A DNA stretch of 18,682 nucleotides, from the NCBI GenBank assembly GCA_049472395.1, contig JBLIRR010000070.1:1-18682 (forward strand), read 5' to 3'. Numbering within the stretch: the first letter of the stretch is position 1; each line of letters opens with the position of its first letter. Source of the DNA: JBLIRR01 sp049472395 (GTDB lineage Bacteria; SZUA-182; DTGQ01; JBLIRR01). The position numbers and the translations under genes were made by a program. The notes under the pieces were generated by a model that saw nothing but the letters and a program-made list of their open reading frames with translations, ran no database searches and was not told where the DNA came from. Of the stretch, positions 1 to 7,762 are shown piece by piece.

Positions 1-2
1 AT

Positions 3-248
3 AAATGCAAATATTGGGAAAATGCTTTGTTGAACTTTAGTGAAATATACAAATATAAAAGAAGGTTAAATAAATGCGTTGGTGTTATAGCTTTTAAGAA
101 AGGGAATTACTTTGATTTGAATTGGGCGTTTTTTAACTCGGAATGGATATATAACAAAAATTTGGAAAAAGTCGTTCAAGAAGAATCTGTTTTTTATGGA
201 GAAAATGTAGATTTAAAACAGGAGATACGCTATAAATTTCAAGAATAA
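3..248 (+). CDS. C-terminal part of an unknown protein (cut by window start)
   Basis: The reading frame is open from the first bases of the window to the TAA at 246-248, so this is probably the 3' end of a gene that begins upstream. A TTG at 27 is the first possible internal start, but it has no clear ribosome-binding site. About 81 residues are visible. They are rich in Tyr, Phe, Lys and Asn, with no signal peptide, membrane segment or motif that I recognise. The stop codon lies only a few bases before AAC-type sequence (aataac, ctataac), which is how cassette genes in this window usually end. The protein is therefore likely the last gene of a cassette. Function is unknown. Confidence 0.5.
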   Translation, partial: KCKYWENALLNFSEIYKYKRRLNKCVGVIAFKKGNYFDLNWAFFNSEWIYNKNLEKVVQEESVFYGENVDLKQEIRYKFQE

Positions 249-320
249 CTTGCTATAACAATGGCTTAGCTGCCTAGTGGAACAGCAACGCTTTTTAGCC
301 GAAACAATGGAAACAAAAAC

Positions 321-1148
321 ACATAATCGATCTGGTGGACCAAAACCGCAGGCCGATTTTTGCAATATCCGGCTGTGGTCAGATTACTTATTTATTGAAG
401 ATAACTCATTGTCTGTTTTATCAGCGGTTTTGGCCGGTGATCTCACGGTACGCCGTGGTACGGTCTGTATGAATTGTCTCCATAGGAGATCTGAGGAAGT
501 TGCCTGATTACTCAGAGCCCATCCGACTTACCTTTAAGGGAAACCGGCGGGGGACAATAGCATGTCGGAAAAGCGCGGTGAGGAGAAATGAGCTATCCAA
601 CAGGACGTGCAAGGGCTGGCCGCTATGGTGAAAGCTGAATTGCCTATAGCCCAGTGACCAGGGTTCTTACAGTGGGGCAAGGGGAAAGCTCATTGAAAAT
701 ACCCTTTTCTTGGATGTAAACTTCTTACGTTGAGAGAGAAGTTGAAAGGCAACATCCAAGACCACATTACAATGAGTAATGGTAAGGTCACGAACGGGAC
801 ACCTAAGGTGGCTATATCGTTCAGCAGATACGGAACATGGAATTGCCTAAGGGGGGAGACCCCTATGGTAAGGGAGCCTCCGTGTAGTCGTGGGAGTAAC
901 GCCCCACCAGGGAGACGGGAGAGCCGATTACAGGGCGATAGGAGGCAGGTAGGTGATTTTATACATTCAAGAGGTCAAGCGTGATGCTCTTTGCTCAAAA
1001 ATGTATAGAAATAGCAAGGTGAAAATCTTGTGGAAAGCTTACTGGAAAGCTGTGTGCAGGGAAACTTGCAGGCACGGTTTGGAGGGGGGTTCTTGGAAAA
1101 GTACCTGCTTTGCAGGCAACTCGCTGGGTTTCTACCCTACCGTTGTCC
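321..1148 (+). repeat. attC site 1, split by a group II intron
   Basis: The 5' arm (321-349, containing gtggAccaaaaccgc) pairs with the 3' arm (423-447, gcggttttggccggtgatc). One A is unpaired, as in integron attC sites. Between them is a variable terminal region closely similar to those at 3150-3220 and 15255-15330 (ggccgattttt..., a gtggtcagat-like block, then tgttttatc). The R' box is missing after 447 but appears at 1141 as cGTTGTCC, directly after the intron; the next attC ends in cGTTGTCT. Removing 448-1140 therefore rebuilds one attC of about 135 bases. The R'' side is poor (acataatcgat), so this end may be decayed. Confidence 0.75.
448..1140 (+). ncRNA. ORF-less group II intron inserted in attC
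   Basis: A 34-base domain V lies at 1047-1080. It has an AAGCTGTG/CACGGTTT lower stem with the AGC triad, a two-base GG bulge, an upper stem and a GAAA tetraloop. A GC-rich, highly structured domain I-III region lies upstream. Domain IV is only a short hairpin (TATACATT 960-967 with AATGTATA 1000-1007), so there is no room for the reverse transcriptase/maturase normally encoded there. The 5' end is placed at GTACG (448) and the 3' end at ...CTAC (1140), because joining the flanks restores the attC R' box. The target agrees with the known attC-specific class IIC introns, but most of those encode a maturase of about 400 residues. Splicing or mobility would need a maturase supplied in trans. Subclass is not certain. 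Confidence 0.8.
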
Positions 1149-1307
1149 TGATTAAATCTGAGAAAGGTAATAAAAATCAATATTACAGATCTAAGGATAT
1201 AAGTGCATTCGATCTTAAGATAATAATTGCAATAAGATATAAAATGTCTATAATAATTAAGAGTGTTTGAAGTTTCATATCATATGTTTTTTATAATGGG
1301 AGGCAAG

Positions 1308-1418
1308 TTGACCTATGATATCTTTGAAAAGTATGCATCCTCTATGATGAATTTGATGGAAGAGTTTGAAAGAATTCTTATGAATGCTTTGAATAGTCGT
1401 AATTTCTGTAAAGTATAA
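1308..1418 (+). CDS. small unknown protein upstream of the R-M genes
   Basis: This is a 36-residue frame starting at TTG (1308), placed 4 bases after GGGAGG (1298-1303). An in-frame ATG at 1296 would add four residues but lacks a ribosome-binding site. The peptide is predicted mostly helical (IFEKYASSMMNLMEEFERILMN). It ends 54 bases before the endonuclease gene and reads in the same direction. It is not recognisable as a helix-turn-helix controller (C) protein of R-M systems, although its position would suit a leader peptide or regulator. It may equally be spurious. Confidence 0.3.
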   Translation: MTYDIFEKYASSMMNLMEEFERILMNALNSRNFCKV

Positions 1419-1472
1419 ATTATTGTTAAATGAATTTTTCAATTTGTTAAGAAGATATATGTAGGTCAGATC

Positions 1473-2198
1473 ATGTCAATAATTATTGATAATTTGGGAC
1501 AACTTATTAGTGAAGCAGTTGCACATTACTGGCTAACTCGTCAAGCACAGAGGGAAAAACAATATAAAAAGGGGCTTTCTGATGCGGGACTAAGAAGTGC
1601 AGTGACTGGTGGCGCACAAATGGATGGATTCATTAAGTTATTCACGCAGCTAATCACTTCTACTGGAATCGAGGATTGATTTGTTTTCAAAAAGAGATTA
1701 CTTGAATTACCTGGATTTTTTCGTCCTACGAAAGAATGGGATTTAATAGTATTAAAGGATGGACATTTACTTGCAGCTATTGAAGCGAAGTCCCAAGTTG
1801 GTCCTTCTTTTGGCAACAACTTCAACAATAGAACAGAGGAAGCAATGGGTAGTGCCTTAGACCTTTGGACAGCATTTAGAGAGAAAGCTTTTAATGGAGG
1901 AATTCCACCATTTCTCGGCTATTTTTTTATGCTTGAAGACTGTCTGGCTTCAAACCGGCCAGTTAAGGTAAAAGAACCTCATTTTAAAGTTTTCCCTGAA
2001 TTTATAGGAGCTTCTTATATGAGAAGATATGAAATATTTTGTCGTAAACTTGTCCTTGAACGGCACTATACTTCTTCCGCGTTCATAACATCGAATAGTG
2101 AATCCGGCATTAAAGGGAATTATAATGAACCTGCCAATGACCTTTCGTTTACAGTTTTCGCCAAATCTCTTATCTCGCACATTGGAGCATTCATATGA
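1473..2198 (+). pseudogene. PaeR7I/XhoI-type restriction endonuclease with in-frame TGA
   Basis: The frame encodes a full-length homologue (241 codons; PaeR7I is about 246 aa) of the PaeR7I family, which cuts CTCGAG. It is interrupted by one in-frame TGA at 1677-1679, codon 69, with no frameshift. Upstream is the family's N-terminal part (QAQREKQ...SAVTGGAQMDGF). Downstream are LELPGFFRPTKEWD, the PD-(D/E)XK core (WD...AAIEAK), then SQVGPSFGNNFNNRTEEA and SYMRRYEIFCRKLV, all strongly family-like. No ATG, GTG or TTG lies in frame between the TGA and the catalytic EAK, so re-initiation would not yield an enzyme. Unless TGA is read through, the nuclease is dead. The stop overlaps the methyltransferase start (ATGA). 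AGG upstream of the ATG at 1473 may serve as ribosome-binding site. Confidence 0.85.
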
Positions 2199-3121
2199 AT
2201 GAAATAATTAATCAAACATGTCAAAGGCTAATTAATGGAGATGCAAGGAATTTATCATTTCTTGATGATGAGTCTATTCATCTGATCGTAACTTCACCTC
2301 CATATTGGAATCTCAAACGCTATAATGAAAATCCTTCTCAGTTGGGGCATATCAATGATTATGAATCTTTTTTAATTGAACTTAAAAAAGTCTGGGATGA
2401 AGTTTTTCGTGTTCTTGTTCCTGGTGGTAGATTAATATGTGTTGTAGGAGACGTCTGCGTATCGAGACGGAAATATGGCCGTCATCTCGTTTTTCCATTA
2501 CATGCAGATATTTGCGTCTTATGCAGAAGAATTGGTTTTGATAACTTAAATCCTATTATTTGGCATAAAATTGCGAATGCCAATTTCGAGGTTTCAAATG
2601 GCTCAAAGTTTCTAGGAAAACCATATGAACCAAATGCTATTATAAAGAATGATATAGAATTCATTTTAATGCAAAGAAAGCCGGGAGGATACAGAAAACC
2701 TACTGAAGAACAAAGAAAGTTTAGTAAACTAGAAAAAAAAGATTTTGATAATTGGTTTAGACAAATTTGGACTATTCCCGGCGCATCTACAAGAAATCAC
2801 CCAGCTCCATTTCCTCTTGAACTAGCTACTCGTCTAATTAGAATGTTTTCTTTTCATGGTGATACAATCCTAGATCCTTTTTGTGGGACTGGAACAACAA
2901 TGATAGCCTCTTTTAGATGCGGCAGAAATAGCATAGGAATCGAAATTGATCCTGAATATTGCCGAATGGCCGCCCGATATTTAAAAGCGGAGTGTAATAA
3001 TCTTTTCATAAATACTAAATTAATATTTGAAAAAATGATTAATGATCAAGTAGGCCATGTAAAAGTAAGTGAAGCTCAGGCGCTTTACAAAGTAAAACCA
3101 ATAATGGAAACAATGGTATAG
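2195..3121 (+). CDS. Type II DNA methyltransferase, beta class (SPPYW)
   Basis: This 308-aa S-adenosylmethionine-dependent amino-methyltransferase modifies an exocyclic amino group in DNA, either N4 of cytosine or N6 of adenine. The catalytic motif IV, TSPPYW, is at residues 33-38. The SAM-binding motif I, DPFCGTGTT, is at about 227-235, followed by GIEIDPEYC. Catalytic motif first and SAM motif last is the beta arrangement. TSPPYWxL is common in N4-cytosine enzymes, but the sequence does not settle the base. The ATG overlaps the endonuclease stop by 4 bases, so translation was probably coupled. The expected role is to protect the partner's CTCGAG site. The characterised PaeR7I methyltransferase is, from memory, a much larger gamma-type adenine enzyme, so this pairing differs. 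The gene looks intact and may now act as an orphan methylase. The stop abuts the next attC. Confidence 0.9.
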   Translation: MNEIINQTCQRLINGDARNLSFLDDESIHLIVTSPPYWNLKRYNENPSQLGHINDYESFLIELKKVWDEVFRVLVPGGRLICVVGDVCVSRRKYGRHLVFPLHADICVLCRRIGFDNLNPIIWHKIANANFEVSNGSKFLGKPYEPNAIIKNDIEFILMQRKPGGYRKPTEEQRKFSKLEKKDFDNWFRQIWTIPGASTRNHPAPFPLELATRLIRMFSFHGDTILDPFCGTGTTMIASFRCGRNSIGIEIDPEYCRMAARYLKAECNNLFINTKLIFEKMINDQVGHVKVSEAQALYKVKPIMETMV

Positions 3122-3255
3122 GACAACAAGTCACTTCACCTGACAGAAATCGCTGACTATTTTTATGCTATATTTACTGTGGTCAGATAGTTTATTTGTT
3201 TAAGATAAATTCTTGTTTTTAAAGGCGATTTCTGCAGGTGAGTTCTGCGTTGTCT
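3121..3255 (+). repeat. attC site 2
   Basis: R'' GGACAAC (3121-3127) faces R' GTTGTCT (3249-3255). The arms cacctgAcagaaatcgc and gcgatttctgcaggtg pair except for one extra A, the pattern expected of attC. The interior (about 3154-3222) resembles those of the attC sites at 321 and 15223, including tttatttgtttaagataa. The site ends the restriction-modification cassette. Confidence 0.9.
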
Positions 3256-3452
3256 GGAAAAAAATATATAAATTAATGGAATATGGGTATTGGCTAACAT
3301 TTATTAGGTAAGGCTTGTGATTTCCTTATTATATTCCCAATATGATACCCATAGCCCGCTGCAAAAAATCTGGGTAGGTGCATTACCAACAGGTAAATTA
3401 GGATTGGATATGTCTATGGTTGGATTCCTGGATGTAATAATTATACGAAGGA

Positions 3453-3596
3453 GTGTGTAGAGGAATTGTAAAAGTCCGACCGAAGGGTGTTAAGTTTAAA
3501 GCCTTTCGAGAAATAAAATCTAAAACAGGAAGAATAGAAGTTTTAATAAAAGAATTTGGAAGTCGGCGAAGAAAATCAGATGAATGCAAATGTTAG
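3453..3596 (+). CDS. small basic cassette protein, unknown
   Basis: This 47-residue frame starts at GTG 3453 and follows an AAGGAG-like sequence that lies rather close to the start. The product is very basic (KVRPKGVKFKAFREIKSKTGR, then SRRRKSDECKC). It has no membrane segment and no motif I recognise; the charge would suit nucleic-acid binding. The stop (TAG 3594-3596) lies two bases before the R'' box of the next attC, the usual position for a cassette gene's stop. That placement is the main reason to accept it. The start is uncertain and no strong codon evidence is available at this length. Confidence 0.4.
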   Translation: MCRGIVKVRPKGVKFKAFREIKSKTGRIEVLIKEFGSRRRKSDECKC

Positions 3597-3598
3597 GT

Positions 3599-3672
3599 TG
3601 CCAACTTAAATCCATCAACAGCGGCAAACCTAAATTGCTTCGCAACTTCGGTTTTGCCGCGGCGCGTTGGCG
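3599..3672 (+). repeat. attC site 3 (short type)
   Basis: R'' TGCCAAC (3599-3605) and R' GTTGGCG (3666-3672) are complementary in 6 of 7 positions. They enclose agcggcaaacc paired with ggttttgccgcgg and a small internal loop region (attgcttcgcaactt). At 74 bases it is shorter than the 130-base sites nearby and of a different subtype. It closes the small cassette that begins at 3256. Confidence 0.7.
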
Positions 3673-3835
3673 TCAATTTACACAATGAGAAAGGTAATGC
3701 CATGCACACTCTGGTAACTCGGCCGTCCTTGGCCGATATCTCTGAGAGAAAACATGGTAGTAGAACATCAACAATCTGCCCATTTCAGTGAAGAAGAACC
3801 GCATTCTGATATGCATTAGTGATAGGGCCCAAGTT

Positions 3836-6800
3836 ATGATGAAAACAATAAAGGTATTCCTCGCTTCAGCCGGGATTCTAAATCAAGAAAGAACCCAAAT
3901 AGAACTATGCATTTCTAGAAAAAACAACAAACTGGTAGAAAAACAAGTGCAGTTTGAATTAGTAATTTGGGAGCAGCTTCTCCACTCTTTTCGAAGAAAA
4001 AGGGTCCAAGACTATTTCAATAAGGAAATGCTAAAATGCGAGATCGTCATTGCTCTCTTTTTCAAGAGGGTTGGACAGTTTACGCTTGAGGAGTTTGAGA
4101 TTGCCCATGCGAACCTGTACGCAGGGCATAAACCGCATTACTTGTTTGTCTATTTTAGTTCTGGACCAATCGACGAGGAGGTATTAGAAATAAAAGAGCT
4201 CAAGCAGAGAATTCAGAAACACGAACAAATATATTGCAGCTACACATCCACTGAGGATTTGATTCTTCAAGTCAACCAGCAGTTGGACTTAGTTGCGAGT
4301 GAAATTGCAGAAGGGTACGAGGGAGGGCACGGCTCAGTTAGTAAGGAAAAACAGGAACAGCATTTTGGGAATAATGAAGTATCTTCAACTGATAGGCCAT
4401 CGGAGTTAGAACAATCGCTTTCCAATTACAAAGCGTGGGCCTATAAGATGCATGAAAAGCTGCCAATTCGCGGGATCAATACAGATTTGGAGAATGTTGA
4501 TGTAAGAATAGAACAGGTGTACGTTAAGATGCGAGCCTGGGTTCAACCTAAATTGGACGATGATACCTTACATACGCGACACATACTGAAAAGGTTAAAG
4601 GAAGAAAAACAGTATCCTTCCTTAGGGATAAAGGCTGCTATTAAAAAGGCACATAAAAGCAAAACCAATACCATTGTAATTACGGGCAGACCAGGGTCGG
4701 GAAAAACGGTCCTGCAGAAGTATATTCTCTTAACCTTGATATCAGGGAAAGGTCCGCACAAACTGGGCCTAGAAAGGAATATGATTCCATTTTATGTGAC
4801 AATTCGTGAGATTGCCAGAGAGAACTTTAGGCTGTATTTGGTTCAAAGGGATGAAAATGCATTCCTGAGGTTTCTTGCAGAGGTTGTCCATCTAAAAGCT
4901 TTTGGCATTAGTGAGAGCTTACTAAAGAACCTCTTTCACAGAAGAAGGGCTATTGTATTGCTGGACGGCCTAGATGAAATATCAGATGAAATCCTGAGGA
5001 AAAATGTGTTTGAATGGATAGATGCGGTGCGCCTATCGCCCCTGTGTATTCCGTTCATTATCACAACACGGCCATGTGTTTATTGTGGTGAAGCCGTGCT
5101 GGATCAAGACCACCCCGTTATGCGGCTGGATATTGAGGATTTTCTTGAGCAAGATGTCAAGAGCTTCCTAAAAAACTGGTTTGGAGTATTGGAGTCAAGC
5201 CGATTCTATGGAATGAGGTCATTTTTTCGTAAGTGGCGTGGTTATAGAAGGGGTGTTAATCTGGCAAGAAGAATACTTCAATCAAGTATACGGAAGATGG
5301 CGGTGAATCCGCTGATGCTCCAGATACTAGCAATTGTATGCTCCGATCCCGAAAGAGACATTCTTGATGAAATTGGGAGTGCCCCCAACAAGGGAACATT
5401 TATGAGTAGGTGCGTAGATGTCCTTTTAGAGAAGTGGAACATTGCAAAAGGTCTGGACAATTTACTTACAGGCAATGAACAACGGAGCATATTAGAACCC
5501 GTTGGTTTTTGGCTACATAAAGAAGGGCGGGATTCCGCTCCAAAAGTGGAAGTTGAAGAACAAATGAAGGAGCCCTTGTCAAGTATTCAAAATGGGAGAT
5601 TCCTTCCCTCGCAACTATTGGATAATCTGCGCGATCGCAGTGGTCTCTTTGTGGGTCATACACCCACTGAATACGGGTTCTCTCTACATCAATTCCAAGA
5701 ATACATGGCTGCCGAAAGAATCCTTAAGAGAGGTACGGCTGATATTCTGGTTAAGAATTATAATCAACCGTATTGGCATGAAGTGTTGCTTTTTTCCTTA
5801 GGACAAAGTGGGGATGCCTTTTGGGATCAATTTATGAGACAGCTGATAAGGAGCGAATACTTTGGACAGCTGATACTGGATCACGAAATCGTTCGAATTG
5901 TTAAGAAAAGACCTGTGAAACCACTTGTTGATGCATTGAACGAATCCTGTCTTCCCCAAGTGAATCGAGAAAACACTATACGCATTCTTGGAAAGATGGG
6001 GGGAGATGCCATTGCTGTTCTTCGTAGATTAGCGAAAGTTGGGGACCAATCTTTGGCAACTATTGCATATGAAAGCCTCAAATCACTGGATGCAGCTATC
6101 GGAATACCTGCTCCTCATTTTAAGAGAATTATTCATCAAAAAGACGGTTCTGAGATGGTACTGATACCTGCGGGGACTTTTCTTTACGGTGAGGAGTGGC
6201 CGTGGCCATATTTCGACGAGAAAAATGTGAGTCACCAGCAGATAGTAAGCGTTGAGGATTTCTACATAGATATCTATCCAGTGACTAATGAAAAGTATTG
6301 CATGTTTCTTAATCATGTGAAACCTGATCCGATTAAGTTTAAGAGATGGATTGGATTTTGGAGCAAAGTAAAATCTAAGCATGGAAATTTCCATTATCGG
6401 GAGAGATATCGTAAACATCCTATTGTCGGCGTATCATTGGCCGGTGCAATGTCTTACTGCAAATGGGCAGGCAAGGAGCTACCCTCAGAAGTTGAATGGG
6501 AGAAAGCAGCAAGAGGAACAATAGGCAATATTTATCCTTGGGGAAACCGCTGGGATAGGCATAAAGCACGCAATTGTGACTCTTCTTTACCTTTTATCTT
6601 TGGAACTTGTAAGGTTGATAAATATCCACAAGGGAAGAGCCCCTTTGGTTGTTTTGGCATGGCTGGTAATACATGGGAATGGACTAGAGACAGATGGAGT
6701 ATAGGTAGTTCCAAAGATAAGGGGGTGGAAAACGTAGAGGGGAAGGGCCAAGTAGTCCGGGGTGGTTGGTTTGGAGGAAATGAATCTCTCTGCCGAGCAT

Positions 6801-6898
6801 GCTACCGCACCAAGTTCAATAGAGAAAAATGTCATTTAGAAGTTGGATTTCGCTGCGTTTTACATTCGCGCCTCGACAAAGCCGGGAAATCTGGTTAA
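3836..6898 (+). CDS. TIR-like/DUF4062-like - NACHT - FGE-sulfatase protein
   Basis: This is a protein of about 1020 aa. The start was chosen at ATG 3836 because related N-terminal domains begin at the strand KTIKVFLASAG; a GTG at 3788 would add 16 residues but lacks a binding site. Domains in order: (1) residues about 1-120, a TIR-like/DUF4062-like fold (VFLASAG, LVIWE, QDYFNKE, FTLEEFE). (2) A linker of about 150 residues. (3) A NACHT-type STAND NTPase with Walker A GRPGSGKT at about 284 and Walker B LLDGLDE at about 376, ending in a helical region with HQFQEYMAAERIL near 618. (4) Residues about 770-1015, a formylglycine-generating-enzyme/C-type-lectin-like domain (MVLIPAGTF, PVTNEKYC, LPSEVEWEKAARG, YPWGNRWD, GNTWEWT, VVRGGW, GFRC). 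The active-site cysteine pair of true FGE is not evident, so this end more likely binds a ligand. STAND proteins of this design are antiphage sensors: ligand binding oligomerises the NTPase and activates the N-terminal effector. That role here is inference. Confidence 0.85.
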   Translation: MMKTIKVFLASAGILNQERTQIELCISRKNNKLVEKQVQFELVIWEQLLHSFRRKRVQDYFNKEMLKCEIVIALFFKRVGQFTLEEFEIAHANLYAGHKPHYLFVYFSSGPIDEEVLEIKELKQRIQKHEQIYCSYTSTEDLILQVNQQLDLVASEIAEGYEGGHGSVSKEKQEQHFGNNEVSSTDRPSELEQSLSNYKAWAYKMHEKLPIRGINTDLENVDVRIEQVYVKMRAWVQPKLDDDTLHTRHILKRLKEEKQYPSLGIKAAIKKAHKSKTNTIVITGRPGSGKTVLQKYILLTLISGKGPHKLGLERNMIPFYVTIREIARENFRLYLVQRDENAFLRFLAEVVHLKAFGISESLLKNLFHRRRAIVLLDGLDEISDEILRKNVFEWIDAVRLSPLCIPFIITTRPCVYCGEAVLDQDHPVMRLDIEDFLEQDVKSFLKNWFGVLESSRFYGMRSFFRKWRGYRRGVNLARRILQSSIRKMAVNPLMLQILAIVCSDPERDILDEIGSAPNKGTFMSRCVDVLLEKWNIAKGLDNLLTGNEQRSILEPVGFWLHKEGRDSAPKVEVEEQMKEPLSSIQNGRFLPSQLLDNLRDRSGLFVGHTPTEYGFSLHQFQEYMAAERILKRGTADILVKNYNQPYWHEVLLFSLGQSGDAFWDQFMRQLIRSEYFGQLILDHEIVRIVKKRPVKPLVDALNESCLPQVNRENTIRILGKMGGDAIAVLRRLAKVGDQSLATIAYESLKSLDAAIGIPAPHFKRIIHQKDGSEMVLIPAGTFLYGEEWPWPYFDEKNVSHQQIVSVEDFYIDIYPVTNEKYCMFLNHVKPDPIKFKRWIGFWSKVKSKHGNFHYRERYRKHPIVGVSLAGAMSYCKWAGKELPSEVEWEKAARGTIGNIYPWGNRWDRHKARNCDSSLPFIFGTCKVDKYPQGKSPFGCFGMAGNTWEWTRDRWSIGSSKDKGVENVEGKGQVVRGGWFGGNESLCRACYRTKFNREKCHLEVGFRCVLHSRLDKAGKSG

Positions 6899-7358
6899 GC
6901 AGCACTGCCGTAGGTATGTCAATTCGATGAGCCTCTATTTCTAATGAAGATGGTGCAACGAAGAAATGGCCTTCCTGCCCATTTCTCAGGTAAAAGAGAG
7001 CGTGCAATGGGGATAGTGGGTATCCACTTAGGCCCACTTGCCTCCGAGAATGTCACTATATGTGCTTGGCTTAAATCTCTTAACGGCAACTCTCATATAA
7101 CATCACCCGTCGTCTGCGCCACCACGCTATGTCACACCTGCATCGGGAGTATCGAAAACTTCCAGCCACATGATAGTCCCTTGTTTGACTTACATGCTCC
7201 TCGGTTCAAAATTACTCGTCAAAATCCATGAGGTTTCGTGACAATTTCTCTTCGTTTATGCCCTGTCTCAGCGATAGGTTCATACCTATATGATATCGCT
7301 GGTGGGCCTAAGGAGACACTCCCTATTAACCAAATAAGGGCAGCAGACAACAAATAAA

Positions 7359-7400
7359 GGATTAGCTCTGAGTCGAGGAACGAGTGCTCAGAGCTAATCC
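7359..7400. repeat. perfect 14-bp inverted repeat
   Basis: GGATTAGCTCTGAG (7359-7372) is followed after a 14-base loop by its exact complement CTCAGAGCTAATCC (7387-7400). No T-run follows on the + strand, so it is not a standard intrinsic terminator in that direction. The right arm recurs as tcagagctaatcca at 17780-17793. Confidence 0.8.
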
Positions 7401-7567
7401 ATGGTTCAAGAAGCCGCGGAGCCCGAAAAAAAGGTTGGCATGAATTATGTAATAGGGGGATTGCTTCCTACTGCTCTTAGACAGGTAAATTAATGTTAAA
7501 ATAGATGGCAGATTTGGATAATAAATTTAGCAAAAGCATATATAGATTATATACGATTTCACCTTAT

Positions 7568-7597
7568 TTGACAATTAGTATGGATCGTTCGTTTAAA
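7568..7597 (+). promoter_or_regulatory. possible promoter
   Basis: A consensus -35 TTGACA (7568-7573) is followed after 18 bases by TTTAAA (7592-7597), a weak -10. It would read through the following attC into the HEPN-like gene at 7763. The -10 is poor, so this is tentative. Confidence 0.25.
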
Positions 7598-7617
7598 TGC
7601 TGCCGCGGAGCGGCTTA

Positions 7618-7753
7618 CTTGAACCAGGCGCTCAACCGGACAGAAACCGCTGGCCGATTTTGCTTATATGTTTAATTGTGCTACAATACATAAATCTCCA
7701 GAGACAAGACATTGATTATTCGGCGTTTTCTGCCGGTTAACTTTGCGTTAAAT
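7618..7753 (+). repeat. attC site 4
   Basis: R' is a perfect GTTAAAT (7747-7753); R'' is the weaker CTTGAAC (7618-7624). The arms caaccggAcagaaaccgc and gcgttttctgccggttaa pair with one extra A. The interior contains ggccgattttgc and tgctacaatacataaat, shared with the attC sites at 9167 and, more loosely, 13917. It closes the NACHT cassette. Confidence 0.85.
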
Positions 7754-7762
7754 GTAAAGACC

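Larger units (their letters stand above)
6899..7617. other. 719-base tail of the NACHT cassette without a convincing gene
   Basis: No reading frame here resembles a known family. The longest + frame (6944-7231) has biased, unprotein-like composition and no binding site. Visible structures are a nested inverted repeat at 7269-7301 (CAGCG...CGCTG around ATAGGT-TCAT-ACCTAT), a perfect 14-bp inverted repeat at 7359-7400, and GCCGC-GGA-GCGGC near 7601-7613. A possible promoter lies at 7568-7597. The stretch may be decayed cassette DNA. Confidence 0.5.

Noticed and set aside
730..1270. Frames of 84 and 105 codons within and after the group II intron
   Set aside because: They overlap domain V and the structured RNA, resemble no maturase and have no ribosome-binding site.
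3398..3589. 63-codon minus-strand frame
   Set aside because: It lies opposite the small + strand gene that ends at the attC, and has no ribosome-binding site or family.
6680..6890. Possible diversity-generating retroelement target (C-lectin-like end of the NACHT protein)
   Set aside because: The terminal codons are not enriched in AAY, and no reverse transcriptase or template repeat is seen nearby.
6944..7231. 95-codon + strand frame after the NACHT gene
   Set aside because: Composition is unlike a protein, and there is no ribosome-binding site, known family or helpful context.
7359..7400. Intrinsic terminator
   Set aside because: The perfect stem is not followed by a T-run on the + strand, so it is listed only as an inverted repeat.
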